Of a stretch of 64,000 nucleotides of DNA, positions 11,340-24,787 are shown piece by piece. The DNA is from Guyanagaster necrorhizus (taxonomy: Eukaryota > Basidiomycota > Agaricomycetes > Agaricales > Physalacriaceae): positions 778,443 through 842,442 of the forward strand of contig NW_025064900.1 in NCBI RefSeq assembly GCF_019112545.1, given 5' to 3'. Made by a program: the position numbers and the translations under genes. A model generated the notes under the pieces. It had not been told where the DNA came from, did not search any database, and worked only from the letters and a program-made list of their open reading frames with translations. Numbering within the stretch: the first letter of the stretch is position 1; the number at the start of each line of letters is the position of its first letter.

Positions 11340-14045
11340 CTGCCTCAGCAACTATCTTGCCAACTCTCAAGGAATTGTGAGCCAGACAAAATGAATATAA
11401 TATAGCAATAGATGCAGCTGATTCAAGGGCACTGCTGAAGAATGTCCTGAGTGCTGGCAGTGATATGCAAACAGCAGAAATATTAGGCATAACAAGAAAA
11501 GAGATACCTGAGGCCATCAAGGCATTACAAAGAGCATTGGAAAAGATCATAGAGAAGCAAAGCAGCTTTTTCAGTAGTAGAGATGAGACTGATATTGAGA
11601 TTCATAGTGTAGGCAGCAATGGTCCTTCTCTAGTGACACTGTCAAAGGAAAGATGGAAGGAAGTTTCAACTGATGACACTAAATCTATTTCCAGTGCCAG
11701 GCACAATTATGGTAAGTTGATCAAGATAGTGAGAAGGATTAGTATGCAGAGGAAGAAAGCTGTCTCACCTGTTGCAGGCAAAATAAAGACATTAAAAATA
11801 GTGTCCACAACCTGGAGTTTGAGTGACAGTAGTACAGACAGCATGAGGAAGCATCAAGAAATTTCTTCTATGAAGAGGAAAGATATGTTGAATCAAGAGT
11901 TTATGGAGATTGGTATTGATGCATTGTAATAGATGAGTGAAGGTGCCAAAGCAAATTTGAATCTACCAAGTTGGACCATCACTTGGTAGGCATTTTTGTT
12001 ATTCTGAAACTGCATTTGACTGACATGCTGGCATAGTTATAAAGTCAATGATGAGTGAAAGATCAGGGGCTCATCCTCTGATGTTTATAGGAGAACATGG
12101 CTTGAACAAACTGTGGCTATTAAGATTGTTGCAGAGACAACTCCAAGAAATCTGTTTATCCAAGAGATCAGGATCTGGAAGATGCTGCAACACTTGAATG
12201 TACTGGAGCTATATGGTGCCAGCAGTGCCAGTAGTGATCCACTGTGGTTTTTTGTCAGTTTTTATCTGAAGAACAGAATATTGGTGGAGTTCTTGCAATG
12301 AGTGGACAGGAGTATGACTGAAAGATTATCTGATTCATGGAATTCTAGGGATGCTGGCTGGAAGGTATGAGACCTTCTAAAGTTCATGTATGAGGTCACT
12401 TAGAGAATGGCATACTTATATAATAACAGCATGTTGCATGGAAATCTCAAGATTGTCTTCTATTTATTAGTTTTGATCCCAATTGATGAAGATTTAACAG
12501 GCATATAATGTTCTTGTTGATGATCAGCTTTGCTGCATCATCTCTGACTTTGGTCAGAGTGAGATGAAATTGAAAGCCTTATGCATCAGTGAGATGCCCC
12601 TGCCTTATAAGTTTTAATGTTGTGAACTCCAAACCCCACACTTATTATTACTCTATAGATAGCACATTGAGGTGGCAGACACCAGAGTTGATGATAGGTC
12701 TAAGCCAGCTGACTACTGAGATAGACATGTATGCATTTGTGATATGCTGTATTGAGATTCTATCTATAGGATGAGTGCTCTGGCCATTTATAGATGATTA
12801 CACTGTTAGAAATTTGGTCTGTGATAAGTTACTCTAAATCTACCCCTGAAAATATCTAAATAATTGTACCAGTAAAAGATTCTCATCCTAATATTCCATT
12901 GATGCCTTTCAGTACTTCAGCTTTGCAAGAGTTGATTGAAACATGTTGGCAGAAGGAGCCATCCATGCATCCAAAGTTCTCTACAGTCATTCAAGAATTG
13001 AAGCAGATGCAAAAAAGCTTAGGATTATCTGAGGAGGTTATCTCACCAGAACTCTCTGAATGGCAAGACAACAAAAGTTTTGAGTTTCATGTCTTGTGTC
13101 TCAGCTCAGATATACATTCTATACCTCTGTTATCTGGTATGTCTTATAAGTCTCTAAATCTCTTAGCAGATTTTTCTCATTTATTTATAGCTTATAACTT
13201 GACTCTTGGTCTGCTGCAAGGTTCTCCTTCAGCATCATTCCATACCACTCAAAAAAGCATTTGCAATATAATAGAATACAATAGTTATCATTCTCCACCT
13301 ATTGCTAACAAATGAATTGCTGAAGCACAGGATGAACACAGGTACAGGCTACTTTTGACCCACCAGTTTCATCTGTCTCATAAGTTTTGATGTCTAAATG
13401 CATCATTTGAAATAGGCTAATCTTTAGGCACAATCACTCTACCATTATAGACCCTATCTCAGGTGTACCTCAGTGCTGTTGAATACTTATAGAAGCCAGA
13501 GTGTCTTTGTAATCTTGTTCAACTGTGTCAATCTAGAACCTGATAACTATGCAGCTGAGATCCCATTGGTATATAGATATGGCAAGATTATGGTGCAGAT
13601 TCACCAGCCAGACCAGCATAGTGCTGCTCCAAAGGATGCTTTTCCTAGCACATCTTCATGAGTAATATACTTACTGACAATCAAGCACTATGTCATTGAT
13701 ATCATTGTTCTTCTAGGCAGTGATATTTCCACCTGCTTTGTGCCAGGCATAAGACTGCATTTTTGTACATGGAGACAACTGTTTACACACATGTTGAGAA
13801 TCTAGGTGCACTGAAGAAGTGGTTTAAGGCTAATGTTGATGAGATCCTGATGATATACAGAATCCAACATCATATTCAGAAGGAGGATCTCTTCCTGGAT
13901 GGATAGTTCTAGATCTGTACCTATAGTGCCTTATTCTGAGCTAGCCATTTAGTTATTGAAATATTAACTACTCCCAATTATATGTTGTTTATCAGTCATA
14001 GACATCCAGATGGACAAGTGTATTATCTGATTAATTGTTTAGTAT
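11340..14045 (+). pseudogene. Decayed TKL-like protein kinase gene with a C-terminal extension
   Basis: Kinase subdomains can be read in order on the plus strand across stops and introns. They are VAIKIV with the ATP lysine (12113-12130), LQHLNVLELYGASSAS (alphaC-beta4 side), a HGNLK catalytic loop in place of HxDLK (12437-12451), NVLVDDQ, SDFGQSE (about 12542), LRWQTPELMIGLSQ, EIDMYAFVICC and ETCWQKEPSMHP. Upstream is a helical stretch (DSRALLKNVLSAGSD ... EIPEAIKALQRALEK, 11410-11560). Downstream segments (13470-13660 and 13760-14040, with ANVDEILMIYR and FISHRHPDGQ) look like a continuing C-terminal domain, recalled from similar Agaricomycete proteins but unnamed. Many in-frame stops and no CG mark it as dead. 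Kinase identity is solid; the gene limits are approximate, and the 5' end is cut by the LTR. Confidence 0.78.
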
Positions 14046-14880
14046 AATCTACTCAGATCAGTCTGCATTCCTGCTCCTGCCTTCCATTCTTCAATCTAGC
14101 ATCAAAAACACACACCATACCTGTGGAATTCTGGCTTCTTGCATTCTACAGACTTAGAGCATATCTTACTTTGGCATTACTTATTATCTATATCTACTGC
14201 ATTTGCATTCTTGTGTCAATTACTAGATTCAACAATTGTATCTAGATTGTAATATGCCAAATCACCTGTGACCTGAAGAGATAGTTGTCATACCAGCTGT
14301 CAACTCTGTGAATATGATAGCTTTGATTTGCCTGCTGTAGGTGCAAATCTAAAAAATTTCCTTTATTGTCTGTTTATTTTTACAAACCTCCTCAATTGTG
14401 GCCAATCTATTGTAAAGACAGATTCCAAGGGTAGGGAGTGTTTTTGCAGGCCTCTGTATGGCTCTTGAGGTCATCACAATCTCTGTTGACACAGAGATAT
14501 AGAGCTCTGCTTGTCCATGAAGAGGAATTGCTAATGTTATCTCTGTCTCAGTGCTAAGTCTCAGCTGATGCTGATTTATGAGAGACATTAGCATCAGATG
14601 TCTCTTTTTCATTCCACTTTCATCTCACATTCCTGAGTGAGACAAGCTCTGCTCTCTCACTGTCAATCTTTTCTGACCACCAATCTCAGGCTTTAAGGCT
14701 TCACCTTCTCCTTCACTTGTCAGTAACTTCTATTGTCTAGTGAGGCTCCACCTCTTCCTTTATCTTACAATTGGCTCATTTGAGTAGTCTTAGCTTCACC
14801 AGACCTAACCAATCCTCATTCAATATTACTGGACCATTATTGTATAAATTATTGAGTTTTTTGTCTAGATGTTTGTCTCT
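14046..14880. other. Unassigned decayed spacer
   Basis: CpG-poor, no coding segment recognised. A weak open frame on the minus strand (14349-14612) shows no family. Confidence 0.4.
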
Positions 14881-14888
14881 CAAATCTA

Positions 14889-15092
14889 TTGATCTCATTT
14901 ATAACCTTCAATCAATTGACTGATGTTGAAGGTGTCACTGTCTTAGCTAAACATTATGAAGACCTTGTCAAGGAATGTGTTAGAGGCACTATCAATGTTC
15001 TTCACTTTGCTGACAGACTTCACCAACTTGGCATTTCATCTGAAGTTGCTAAAGATTATATCAGACTTCTGCAGGAGCAGATCAAGCAAGCT
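14889..15092 (+). pseudogene. Fragment of an unrecognised helical protein, cut by an LTR
   Basis: The frame reads FNQLTDVEGVTVLAKHYEDL and then a helical stretch ending LQEQIKQA. It is amphipathic and free of stops for about 68 codons, which is unusual in this island. It stops exactly where the LTR begins at 15093, so an insertion interrupted it. I do not recognise the family. No continuation was identified on the other side of any element. Confidence 0.45.
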
Positions 15093-15552
15093 TGTTATGA
15101 TTTTTCCATTTTGCTTTTTGACTTAACCCCTATTTATGCTTAGTCAGAGTATTAAGATGAGCACTTAAGACTGTGGGACAAGACTTAGTCATCACAACTG
15201 GCTGAGTCTGTCATTGTCTTTTGATGCGACAATGCTGCTTGACAATGTATGACAACCCTTTTATGTATGATAATGATACTCTAGGACAATAGGCACAATA
15301 GACTAAAAAATATATAATAGGTAGTAGTATTATTAGCAGACCTTGTACAGTATTTAAGATGGCTCACTCTCACTGGTAATTCCCAGCTTTGAGCTAAAGT
15401 TCATTTATATATCATTCTATACTTGAGCTGATCCTTCAGGCCTTGTGACATATTGATCAGAATACATATCAGTGGACTCAGTTGATCACCCAAAGTGTGA
15501 GGTGACTTCTATTTATCACATGTTTCTGTTTATGTGATGCTTGAGTCTAACA
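15093..15552 (+). mobile_element. 5' LTR of gypsy element 2 (460 bp)
   Basis: Starts TGTTATGATTTTTCC and ends GAGTCTAACA, with short inverted TGTTA/TAACA termini. It matches 42343-42801, which is one base shorter and preceded by a polypurine tract. A TATA-like CAGTATTTAAG lies near 15350. The gag region of the same polarity follows. Confidence 0.82.
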
Positions 15553-18500
15553 ATTAGCTCAAAGCTTCCTCTTCTCTTTTCTTACACACTATAATGTGGA
15601 GGAAACTGAATGCCTTCAATCAACTCATTAGATCCAAACTTTGACTGAGAGTTCTTTGAACTCTTAGCTTCCATTGTCAGAACACTTTTAGGCTTACTAG
15701 TGATCATCCAGCTGTGCCAGAGATGTCACTTGATAACTGCCTGGACCATCTGACATTATCAAGAATTTCAACACATCTGACACATTCTATGAAATGTAAC
15801 CTCCAACCTCCCCCTACATGACATCTCAGAATCCAGATAAATGTCCCACTAGCTCCCAACAAGCTCCATACCTGAAGCTGGGTCTAGCAGCTTGCATTAA
15901 GGGGATGTTCAAGAAGAAGAAAGACACTAATACTCTTCTAGGAGATTTAGCAGAGATGGTGACTCTCATGTCACAGGATTCAGAAACTTCTGGATCTCCA
16001 GCCAGGAGCACCACTCAGTCTTCCCCTATTCTTCCACTACCTCTCACACCCACAGGATTGCTGACCATGCCTGAGATTCCCTCAATGCTACTCAGATGGC
16101 TATAGGACCCTGCAGCATGATATCTTGAAGCCAGTCTCAAGAAACCCTCAATCTGACCACCTGCTCTGTCAGAACAAACAGTGGACTGGAGAGGGCTCCC
16201 TCAGACTGGCTCGATGATGAGCAACAATACAGAGAAAACAGGAACAAAATCATTCACTGGCTCTTTCCAGCCTGAGATCCCAATGTCTCCTTTAACTATG
16301 ATGAGGCACTCTGGCAGGAAGAGTGCAGACAGTGAGATGCTCTGTGACCAGTTCACAGCAAGCTTAAGGAGCATCTCATCAAGAGGAGTAGGCAGAGGAG
16401 AGAAGCAGCTATAGCTGCCAAGTATAACCAGCAGCACTGGAAGAAGCAGCAAAACATCAAAAGGACTTGACTGGTGAGGGCTGATGTCTCCAACTGGTAT
16501 AGACTCCAGCTTGAGGTTGCATCCATACTTGCATCAGTCCACACTGACCAATCCCTCTCAACTCCAGTCTTTAGAGAACCTAGCATAGAATCTAACTCCT
16601 GGGATGCAGCATATTAGAGAGATGCAGAAATCCTCATAGCTGAGGAAGCCAGAGCAAGAGATAACAGAATCCCTCCTCCTGCTTGGAATAATGTCTCAGG
16701 ACCCTCCTGACACCCTCCAACTCCTTAGTATTCCCCTCTCTGATGAACTCTCAGCACCAACACCATGTTTCAGGATGACAAGTCCATCCTCAAACACTAT
16801 AGACTATGAGCATCTGGCAATGCCTATATTCTTGCTTGTGCCCTCTGAGGGTTCCTCAGGAGCCAAGTGGTTAGCCAGCTTCTTGATGATGGACACTGAC
16901 AGAACGTCTGCTTCTATCACAAGCAAGTGGCAGTGGCATGAGCAACAGGGAGAAACTGGTATGACTCCAACATCAAAAGCCAGCCTGCCACCATCTATAT
17001 CAATGCATCAGACTTTTCAGGCTCTATGAATGGGTCCAACCCTCAGCAGCAGATCAATAATAATGGTACAACTGCTAGAGAGAGAGGAGAGTTTTTATGA
17101 TCCACTCACTATTTTCCCTCTTGAGAAAGGAGAGGATGAGCCTGAGAAGGACAAAGACACTGAAGAGAGCAAACCACTTTGTCAGAGTGGAGAGCTCAGC
17201 TATGGTCTCTAAGAAGACATGGATGAAGAAGAACTGGAAAAGGTGATACAAGAAGCTAGAGATAAGGAATACCAGGAGTATTACCTGCAGGAGGTAAACT
17301 TTTTATGGTGTGATGCCAACTGGCTGGCATTATGTCTGGGACAGTTATATTTGCAATCAGAAATTAATGAAAAAACAGAAATATTAAGATATGTGGCAAC
17401 AGATTATGCCACACAACAATACAGCAAAAGGCATTCTGAGGATCTGGTTAGCTGACCTTCAGCATACCAGGAACCCCCACCCATACAACCCATACTGTGG
17501 TCACCATCAGTCATCCCAAAATGAGCTGTATATATGACTCTATTGATCTGAAGCATGTTTTCATACTCTGTTCCATCCTCACACTCTACAGTCACTCAGC
17601 TAGCAAGATTCCAACCTCAGAAGACTTCACCACTGAGCTTATACCAGAATCCATAGACTGGTAGAGAAAGCTGAATCTTAAGGGCCCAGCTCCCCTCTGA
17701 TAAGGTAACCAGGAGTGAGAAGAGGAAAGAGCTGATGCAAGATGATCCTAAGGCCATCTGACTGAGATTCACAATATGGGACAGAGTAATTATCTGAAAA
17801 GAAGCAGTGCTACAAGGGAGTCTAGTGGCAGATGACAACTCATTACACTTTTTCCTCAGACCACCAATCGAATGGCAGTGTCCTCCTTTTTCAGAATGGT
17901 CCAATCTGATAGACACATTACCACAAGATGCTACTGTATTGCAATATTGGCCCAACTTACTCTGGAAACCCTGCCCCTTCAAGGGAGCTTCTGATGATAT
18001 CAACTGATTTCTGATTGACTGCAAGCAATATTTTGAAGTTTATATTGGATTTCTTGGAACTAATATGAACAAGGTCATGTTCACTGCCTTCTACCTCAAG
18101 GAGAAGGTGAAGACCTGATGGATCTTCATTTCTCCAAACTTCTGATTGTCAACTCAGGAGCACTACTAGTATCTCTCATGGCTAGTATTTAAACAAATGC
18201 TATATGACAAATTTATTGATCTGACAGTTCAAGAAGTCCATAAACAAAAGATCAAGGACTACAAGATGGAGAATAAGGTGGCAACTGACTACTTTGACAA
18301 ACTAGAATGGCTCATGAAGCTTGCTGGCATCCAGGATGATACAGCAAATGATGGAAGAACGGTTGAGACCCTTAAGAGGAGAGTCCTCTCCTCATACATC
18401 ATGATGATCTCAGCCATCAGCATCAAAGCCTTGATGCTGATAGAATACAATAAGTGAAAGGAACAGATCATCGAAATGTACAAGGAGTGACAAAAGCAGA

Positions 18501-18781
18501 AAGCAAAAACATCAACCCTGCAAGACTATTCAAAAAAGTCGACCCTGCCAACCCTAGAAAGCTCCAAGTCACTGGAGACAACTGCCAGGAAATCATCAGG
18601 ATCCCTGATGACCTCAGCATATGGCATGCAGAAGACCAGAACAGGAACAATGTACACAGAGGCAGTAAAGCCAATGGACATTGATCACATGAAGAAGAAA
18701 GGTAAATGCTTCAACTGTGGACAGAAAGGCCACATGGCCAAAGATTGCCCAAAGAAGAAGCAAACCCAGAAGGACATCCAC
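15553..18781 (+). pseudogene. Gypsy element 2 gag with CCHC zinc knuckle
   Basis: After a leader of about 265 bp, the region begins with a low-complexity Ser/Thr/Pro-rich N-terminus (15818 on, MTSQNPDKC). It then carries a capsid-like segment (about 17800-18460, with LIDCKQYFEVYIGFL, DYFDKLEWLMKLAG and LKRRVLSSYI). It ends in a basic tail with PMDIDHMKKKGKCFNCG and a canonical CX2CX4HX4C knuckle, CFNCGQKGHMAKDC (about 18711-18752). Gag forms the particle and the knuckle binds element RNA. Several stops and frame changes are present, and CG is almost absent. The frame is interrupted at 18782 by LTR-X sequence, and the gag-protease linker resumes at about 21463. Confidence 0.8.
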
Positions 18782-19600
18782 TGACATGCCCTCTCCATGT
18801 TCAGGCATGTAAAATTGCAAAAATTGCAAATACATAGACTGCATTCCAGTCCAGTAAGCATATAACAGAAAATAAGACTAGAGCACACAGAAACCTAGCT
18901 ATCATAATGCTAAACTGAAGTAACAATAAGCAGAGTGCATGGCCTAGTAACAGACTAATACCAGAGGGGTTAGGCTGCATGTGAGGTCTCAGCACTTGGC
19001 CCTAAATGTGCCAATACTATTACAAGAGAACATGCTAAAAATAAAAAGACTACAATCAAAATATGATCAGCAATTCTGATCATATTGATCACAGATGCAC
19101 AGCCATTAATGCACTGATGGAACATGCTTTAGAACAGAGAACTGAGGCCCAAAGAAAGGTATCTGAGTAAATGGGTATTGAACAGAGAAATAGAATGATG
19201 ATGACAAAGTAATAAGTAGAGGAATATTACCCCAGGAATGAATTGCATGCATACCACCCTGAGCCTTGCATGCATACTTATGGTGCCTTAGCATGCATAA
19301 CACAGCAAGGGACTCCACATCATACCAAGAAATGGCACCTTTGGTGAGTCAGATGGAATGACTGGTTGGACATAGGGAAGCAGAACATAGCCATTGTGGC
19401 TGACTCCTGGCATGAGAGATAACTCTGGGGGTCTGAAACAGTTTACTGCTGTCAGAGATGTCACTGGAGAAATAAGAAAGCAAGTAGACCTGGTGAGGCC
19501 AGCTAGCCAATGTCAGCTAGCAAAGAAACAGTGAGCACAGTCCTCACCCAGAAGAGAATAAGCATGGTGACTGCAATATGCACATGAATAATACCTATGG
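18782..19600 (+). repeat. LTR-X, forward 5' half (left arm of a long inverted repeat)
   Basis: Begins TGACATGCCCTCTCC and matches the first half of the LTR-X copies at 24788 and 46053. It also matches, inverted, the right arm ending at 21462. It stops at ATGG, exactly where the reverse full-length copy starts. The second half of this forward copy is missing. It lies inside the gag of gypsy element 2. Confidence 0.8.
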
Positions 19601-21462
19601 TGAAGAGGATCTGAGTGTGCACAAGATGAAAATGGATACAGCAGAGTGTTATCCACTGACCACACTCACACCAACACACACACAAAACTCTTAGTTCATG
19701 AGAGGATTGTAATGTGATAAAAGTAGCAATCAACAAATATAATTGTCTTCTTTAATAAGATCACAGTGTGTGAACAGTAATAGCACATTTACAACAGTCT
19801 GAGGTCTCTCTAAGTCTCAAAGCTTTTCGTTTTATCAGAACAAGAGGTGGCAACTGATGTTGCTGGGTCTCAAGGCAAAGGGTACTGCAATTTAATATAA
19901 TATGTCAAAACACTCTCATAAAACTCTCAAATGGTCTCAAGCACAGCTCAGATCAACTCAAATCTCTAATACACACAATACATGACTCAAAGCTTCATGC
20001 TCTAAGCAAAAGAAACCAATCATAAACACATCCACCAGTGCCAAAGAGCACAGATCTCTGTTCACAAGTTTCCAAACCAATTGTAGACCCACAGGATTCA
20101 AACCTATGTGATCTAGAGACACAAAATCCAATAAAACACTGTCTGACAGACCAAAGGGTTTGAATCTCTGCCAATCTGTGGAAATAACACAAAAGCACAC
20201 ACTAATCAAGCCAAAGGGTTTGAACCTTTGCCACCTGTAGTGCCATGCATCACAAATACCTCAAAAACTCAAGATGATGCCCTTCAGACACTGCTCTCTT
20301 ATTCTCAGGTTAAAGTGCAATCCAAAACCTCTTATCAAACTGGGCTCAAGTCCTTTGCAAGCTTTGATGCCTCACTTAGTTCTCATAGTGCTCTTAATGA
20401 TATCCAATAATCAGTTTATTCTCTCACCTGAAGTTACTAACACAAACCCAGAGCTAGAGTGCAAGGCTTTCTGTGTCCAATACACCACAATTGTGGGGGT
20501 CAGAAACTCCCTCTCTACTCATATAATATCATATTTAAATACTCTACTATAATACTTACTAATACAATTCTACTATAGTATCCTCAAAGTGCAGGAACCT
20601 ATGCCAGATCCCACAGATGCTATTCATGTGCATATTGCAGTTGCTATCCTTATTTGCTCCCAGGCCAAGACTGCATAATGTTTCCTCACTTAGCTGACTT
20701 CAGCTAGCTGGCCTAGCCAGGTCTGCTCACTTTCTTCTTGTCTTAGTGACATATCTCTGACAGTGGTAGACTGTTCTGGACCCCTGGAGTTATCTCTGAT
20801 ATCTGGAGTCAGCCACAATAGTTATATTCTCTTTTTCAGTGTCTCAATATTCTCTTCAGCATATAAAATGCACCACTTCTGGTCTGGCATGTATTAACTA
20901 ACTTATCCAATATGGTATATGCCATACCACAGTACGATGCAGAGTCCCTTGCTGTGTTAAGCATGCTAAAGCTCTGTAAGTATGTGTGCAAGTCTCTGAG
21001 CAGTACATATGCTATTCATCTCTGAGAGTAGTATTCCTCTATCTATCCTCTTGTTGCCATCATTGCATCTCTCTGTTTAGCATCCAGTTATTCAGATATC
21101 TTTCTTTGGGTTCTGGATCTCTGTTCTAAAGCATATTCCATCAGTGCATCATTGATCAATGTGATCAGGATTGCTAATCATATTTCGATTATAGCCTTTT
21201 TATTTTTAGCATGTTCTCTCATAATAGTATTGGTGCATTTGGGGCCAAGTGCTGAGACCTCACATGCAGCCTAACCCCTCTGGTATTAGTCTGTTACTAG
21301 GCCATGCACTCTGCTTATTGTTACTTCAGTTTAGCATTATGATAGCTAGGTTTCTGTGTGCTCTAGTCCTATTTTCTGTTACATGCTTACTGGACTGGAA
21401 TGCAGTCCATATATTCACAATTTTTGCAATTTTACATGCCTGAACATGGCGAGGGTGTGTCA
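19601..21462 (-). mobile_element. LTR-X, full-length copy in reverse orientation
   Basis: Read on the minus strand it starts TGACACACCCTCGCC at 21462 and ends CTCTTCA at 19601, 1.86 kb with TG..CA ends. A TATTTAAATA-type TATA lies near 20540. Both sides are bordered by ATGG (19597-19600 and 21463-21466), which looks like a 4-bp target duplication. Together with the forward half-copy at 18782-19600 it forms a 2.7-kb structure with arms of about 0.82 kb. No coding capacity was found. Confidence 0.72.
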
Positions 21463-24400
21463 ATGGTGTGCAGTTAATAGCCACTAGTCAGACTAATAGC
21501 ATTTCTGTAGTTACTCCTATGCCTATTCCATCTATGCATTTGAATATACCTCAGTCATCTATTCCACACACTGAAGAATCATGAAAAGAAAAAACTCAAG
21601 TGTCTGAGAGCCAAACAGGGGCAGTGAGCCCTACCACATAGCTCAAACTATTCAATACCAAATGGATCAGGCAGGCCATTAAAGATGCCAAGAGTGAAGT
21701 AGTAGCAAAAGCCATACTAAAGAATTGGATCCATAAGACACAGGTTAAAGAAGTGGTTGATGGAATGATCAGAGAAATAAAGAAAGTAGAGAGGTGCTGA
21801 GCATTGGAATGGCTTGACAAACTCTGGGGACTATAGAAATTCATTTGATGAGCCAAAACACCTTCCTATCTATAATGCTGATGGAACCAAGAACCAGACA
21901 GGTTCAATAACTGAGTTTGTCAAACTATAGTTCATGATTGGTGATCACTCTGAAAGGATCGATTTAGCTATAACCAATCTAGGAACTAAAGAAGTGTTTC
22001 TTGGTCATGACTAGCTGATCAGGCACAATCCACTGATCAACTGGAAGACTGGAAAGATAACCTTTGCCCACTGCAAATGCCACAAACTCCTCTTTGAGTT
22101 ACTAGATAGGAACTCTGAGGATTGGTAGAATAAAGAAATAGAGAATGGAGAAACCATCCTCACCATTGATCTTCAGTGCAAAATGCATATTTGCATAATA
22201 CACCATGCCAATAACCTGGCAGCCAAAGCCAACAAATAAAAAGAAGAAAAAACATTTGAAGAAATGGTATCTAAATAGGCCTATGACTTCAAGGACTTAT
22301 TCAAAAAGGAAAGCTTTGATGAGCTCTTAGAACCCAAACCCTGGGATCACATGATCAAGTTAATCCCAAATGCCAATGCTAATCTCAATTGCAAGACTTA
22401 TTCACTCAGAAACAATAAGCAACAAGAGCTCAACAAGTTTCTTGATGAAAACTTGTCCAGCAGAAAGATCTAACCATCAAAGTCCCCTATGGCATTGCTA
22501 TTCTTTTTTGTAAAAAAGAAGGATAGCAAACTCTATCCAGTTCAAGACTACTGAAAGCTTAATGAAATGACAATTAAAAATCATTACCCCCTTCCTTTGA
22601 TTTCAGAACTGATGGATAAACTGTGGGGAGCCTGGTATTACACCAAGCTCAATGTTTGGTAGAGATACAATAATGTGTGGATCAAAGAGGGTGATGAATG
22701 AAAGGCTGCTTTCCACACCAACCAAAGGCTGTTCAAGCCAACTGTAATATTTTTTAGACTCACCAATTCCTCAGCCATGTTCCAATAGATGATGAACAAC
22801 ATCTTCAAAAACCTCATTTTTACTGGAAAAGTCACCATCTATCTTGACAATATTCTGATCATGTCAAAAACAGAGGAGCACAGAGAGCTAATACAGCAGA
22901 TACTAGCTCTAATAAGGAAACACAAATTGTTCCTTAAAGTGGAAAAGTGCAAATTTGAGATACTTGAAACCAAGTACCTTGGAATCATAATTAGCAAGAG
23001 GAGTATCTGAATGGACTCTATCAAGGTAGTGGGAGTGACAGAATGGCCCAAACCAAGCAAAAAGAAGGAATTGCAATCCTTTCTTGGCTTCACAAATTTC
23101 TACTGATGGTTTATCTGAGATTACAGCAAGATTGTTTAACCAATGACTTAATTAACTGGTAATGCCTCCTGGACCTGGAGATCCTGTCAGCAGACAGCAT
23201 TCAATGATCTAAAGTGACACCTCACTGAGGATGTAATTCTCACCATTCCTACCCAAGAAGAGAAGTTTCATGTAGAAGCAGATTCAAGTGAAGGAGTGAT
23301 AGGCACAGTTCTATTCCAGAAGCAGGATGGGAAATAGCACCCTGTCGCATTCCTCTCAAAGGCACTGTCAATGATGAAACAAAATTATGAAATCTATAAT
23401 AAGGAGTTGCTCATAATAATGCTCACTCTGGAGAAGTGGTGATATTATCTGATTGGAGCTGCCCAAACTTTTGAGATCTAGACAGACCATCAGAACTTAT
23501 GATACTTCTGACAACCACAGAAGTTAAATTGATGCCAAGCCCAGTGGGTAACCAAATTAAGCCAATATCAATACACATTATATCAGAAAGTGGGCACAGC
23601 CAATAAAAAGGCCAACCTTCTTAGTCAATGGGCAGATCATGACCAAGGAGGAAGTGACAATGAGAGAGTAATGCTGCTGCAGTCCAAGCACTTCAGGGCT
23701 ATGATAATGCTAACAGAAGAGGAGATCCATGAATGGATCAAAAACACAACTTGTGATGCTCAAAAATAAAATCAGCAAGTCACTCTATTGCTCAATCATA
23801 AAAGGAGGATGATGAAAAAAGGAGAGTTAATTTGCTACAATGGGTGAATCTATATACTCAGAGACCATAGTCTCCATGGCAAGATTATTACCATCTGCCA
23901 TAACTATGTGATAGCAGCAGCAGACTATCTCAGCATTGCCAAGACTAAGGAACTCATATTATAGGAATACTGATGGCCAAAAATGGATAATGACATTACT
24001 CAGTATGTCAAGGCATGCAAAGTCTACCAAAGAGAAAAATCATCAATGCAATCTTAGGCTGCACCCCTATACTCCAATGAGGTTTTGTTATCCCCTTAGA
24101 CCCACATCTTGATAGACATGATTACAGATCTGCTGGAGTGCAATGGCTATGATGCCATTATCATCATCATTGATCAGTTCTCAAAGGTAATCATTCTGAT
24201 AGCCTGCTTAATAGAATTAGTCTCCAAGAGATGGGCCAAAATCCTATGAGATGAAATGTATGCCAAGCATAGCATGCCTCAAGTCATCATCTTGAATCAC
24301 AGGCCTCAATTTGTGTCCAAGTTCTTGGATGACCTTTATTGACTCCTAAATATCAAACACAATGCATCTACAGCATATCATTCTCAGATAGATAGACAGA

Positions 24401-24787
24401 TCAAATGAGCCAACCAAAAAGTGGAAAAGTACCTCTGCCTCTTTATTAACTACCACCAGGATGACTGGATGGAATGGCTGGCTCTCACCAATTTTCAACA
24501 CAATAATCATATACACTTAGCCACCAGCAAGACCCTCTTCTTTATTAATCATGGCTGACACCCTAACATAATCCAAATAAGGAAACAGCAGACCTCCACA
24601 CCTATGTCAACAGATTTTGCCAATACCATGACAAAAATCCATGAGAAAACAAAGGCAGCTCTGAAGAGGGCCACAACTGTTATGAAAAAACAATATGACA
24701 AGCATTACTGCTCTGCATATGAATATTGAACCAGCAACAAAGTCTGGCTCAATACCACAATCCTTCACTTACCACATCCAAAACACT
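21463..24787 (+). pseudogene. Gypsy element 2 pol: protease, RT, RNase H, integrase
   Basis: Order and landmarks: a gag-protease linker (21480-21850), then protease C-terminal LGTKEVFLGHD (about 21984-22016). RT follows from about 22480, with an FFVKKKD-like start, KNHYPLPLISELMDKLW, and YLDN at 22841-22852 where active RTs have YxDD. RNase H has FHVEADSSEGVIGTVLF (23265 on) and the tail ANLLSQWADHD. The integrase core has IIIIDQFSKV (about 24160) and the stretch before QDDWMEWLALTNFQ. Reading stops at 24788, in the SNKVWLNTTILHLPHPK region, where LTR-X copy B begins. The chromodomain and 3' LTR of this copy are therefore missing. Many TAG/TGA/TAA stops are present, so it is inactive. Confidence 0.85.

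Noticed and set aside
20085..20245. GGTTTGAATC-like tRNA T-arm motifs in LTR-X
   Set aside because: No cloverleaf can be drawn around them; they are part of the LTR-X sequence and recur in each copy.
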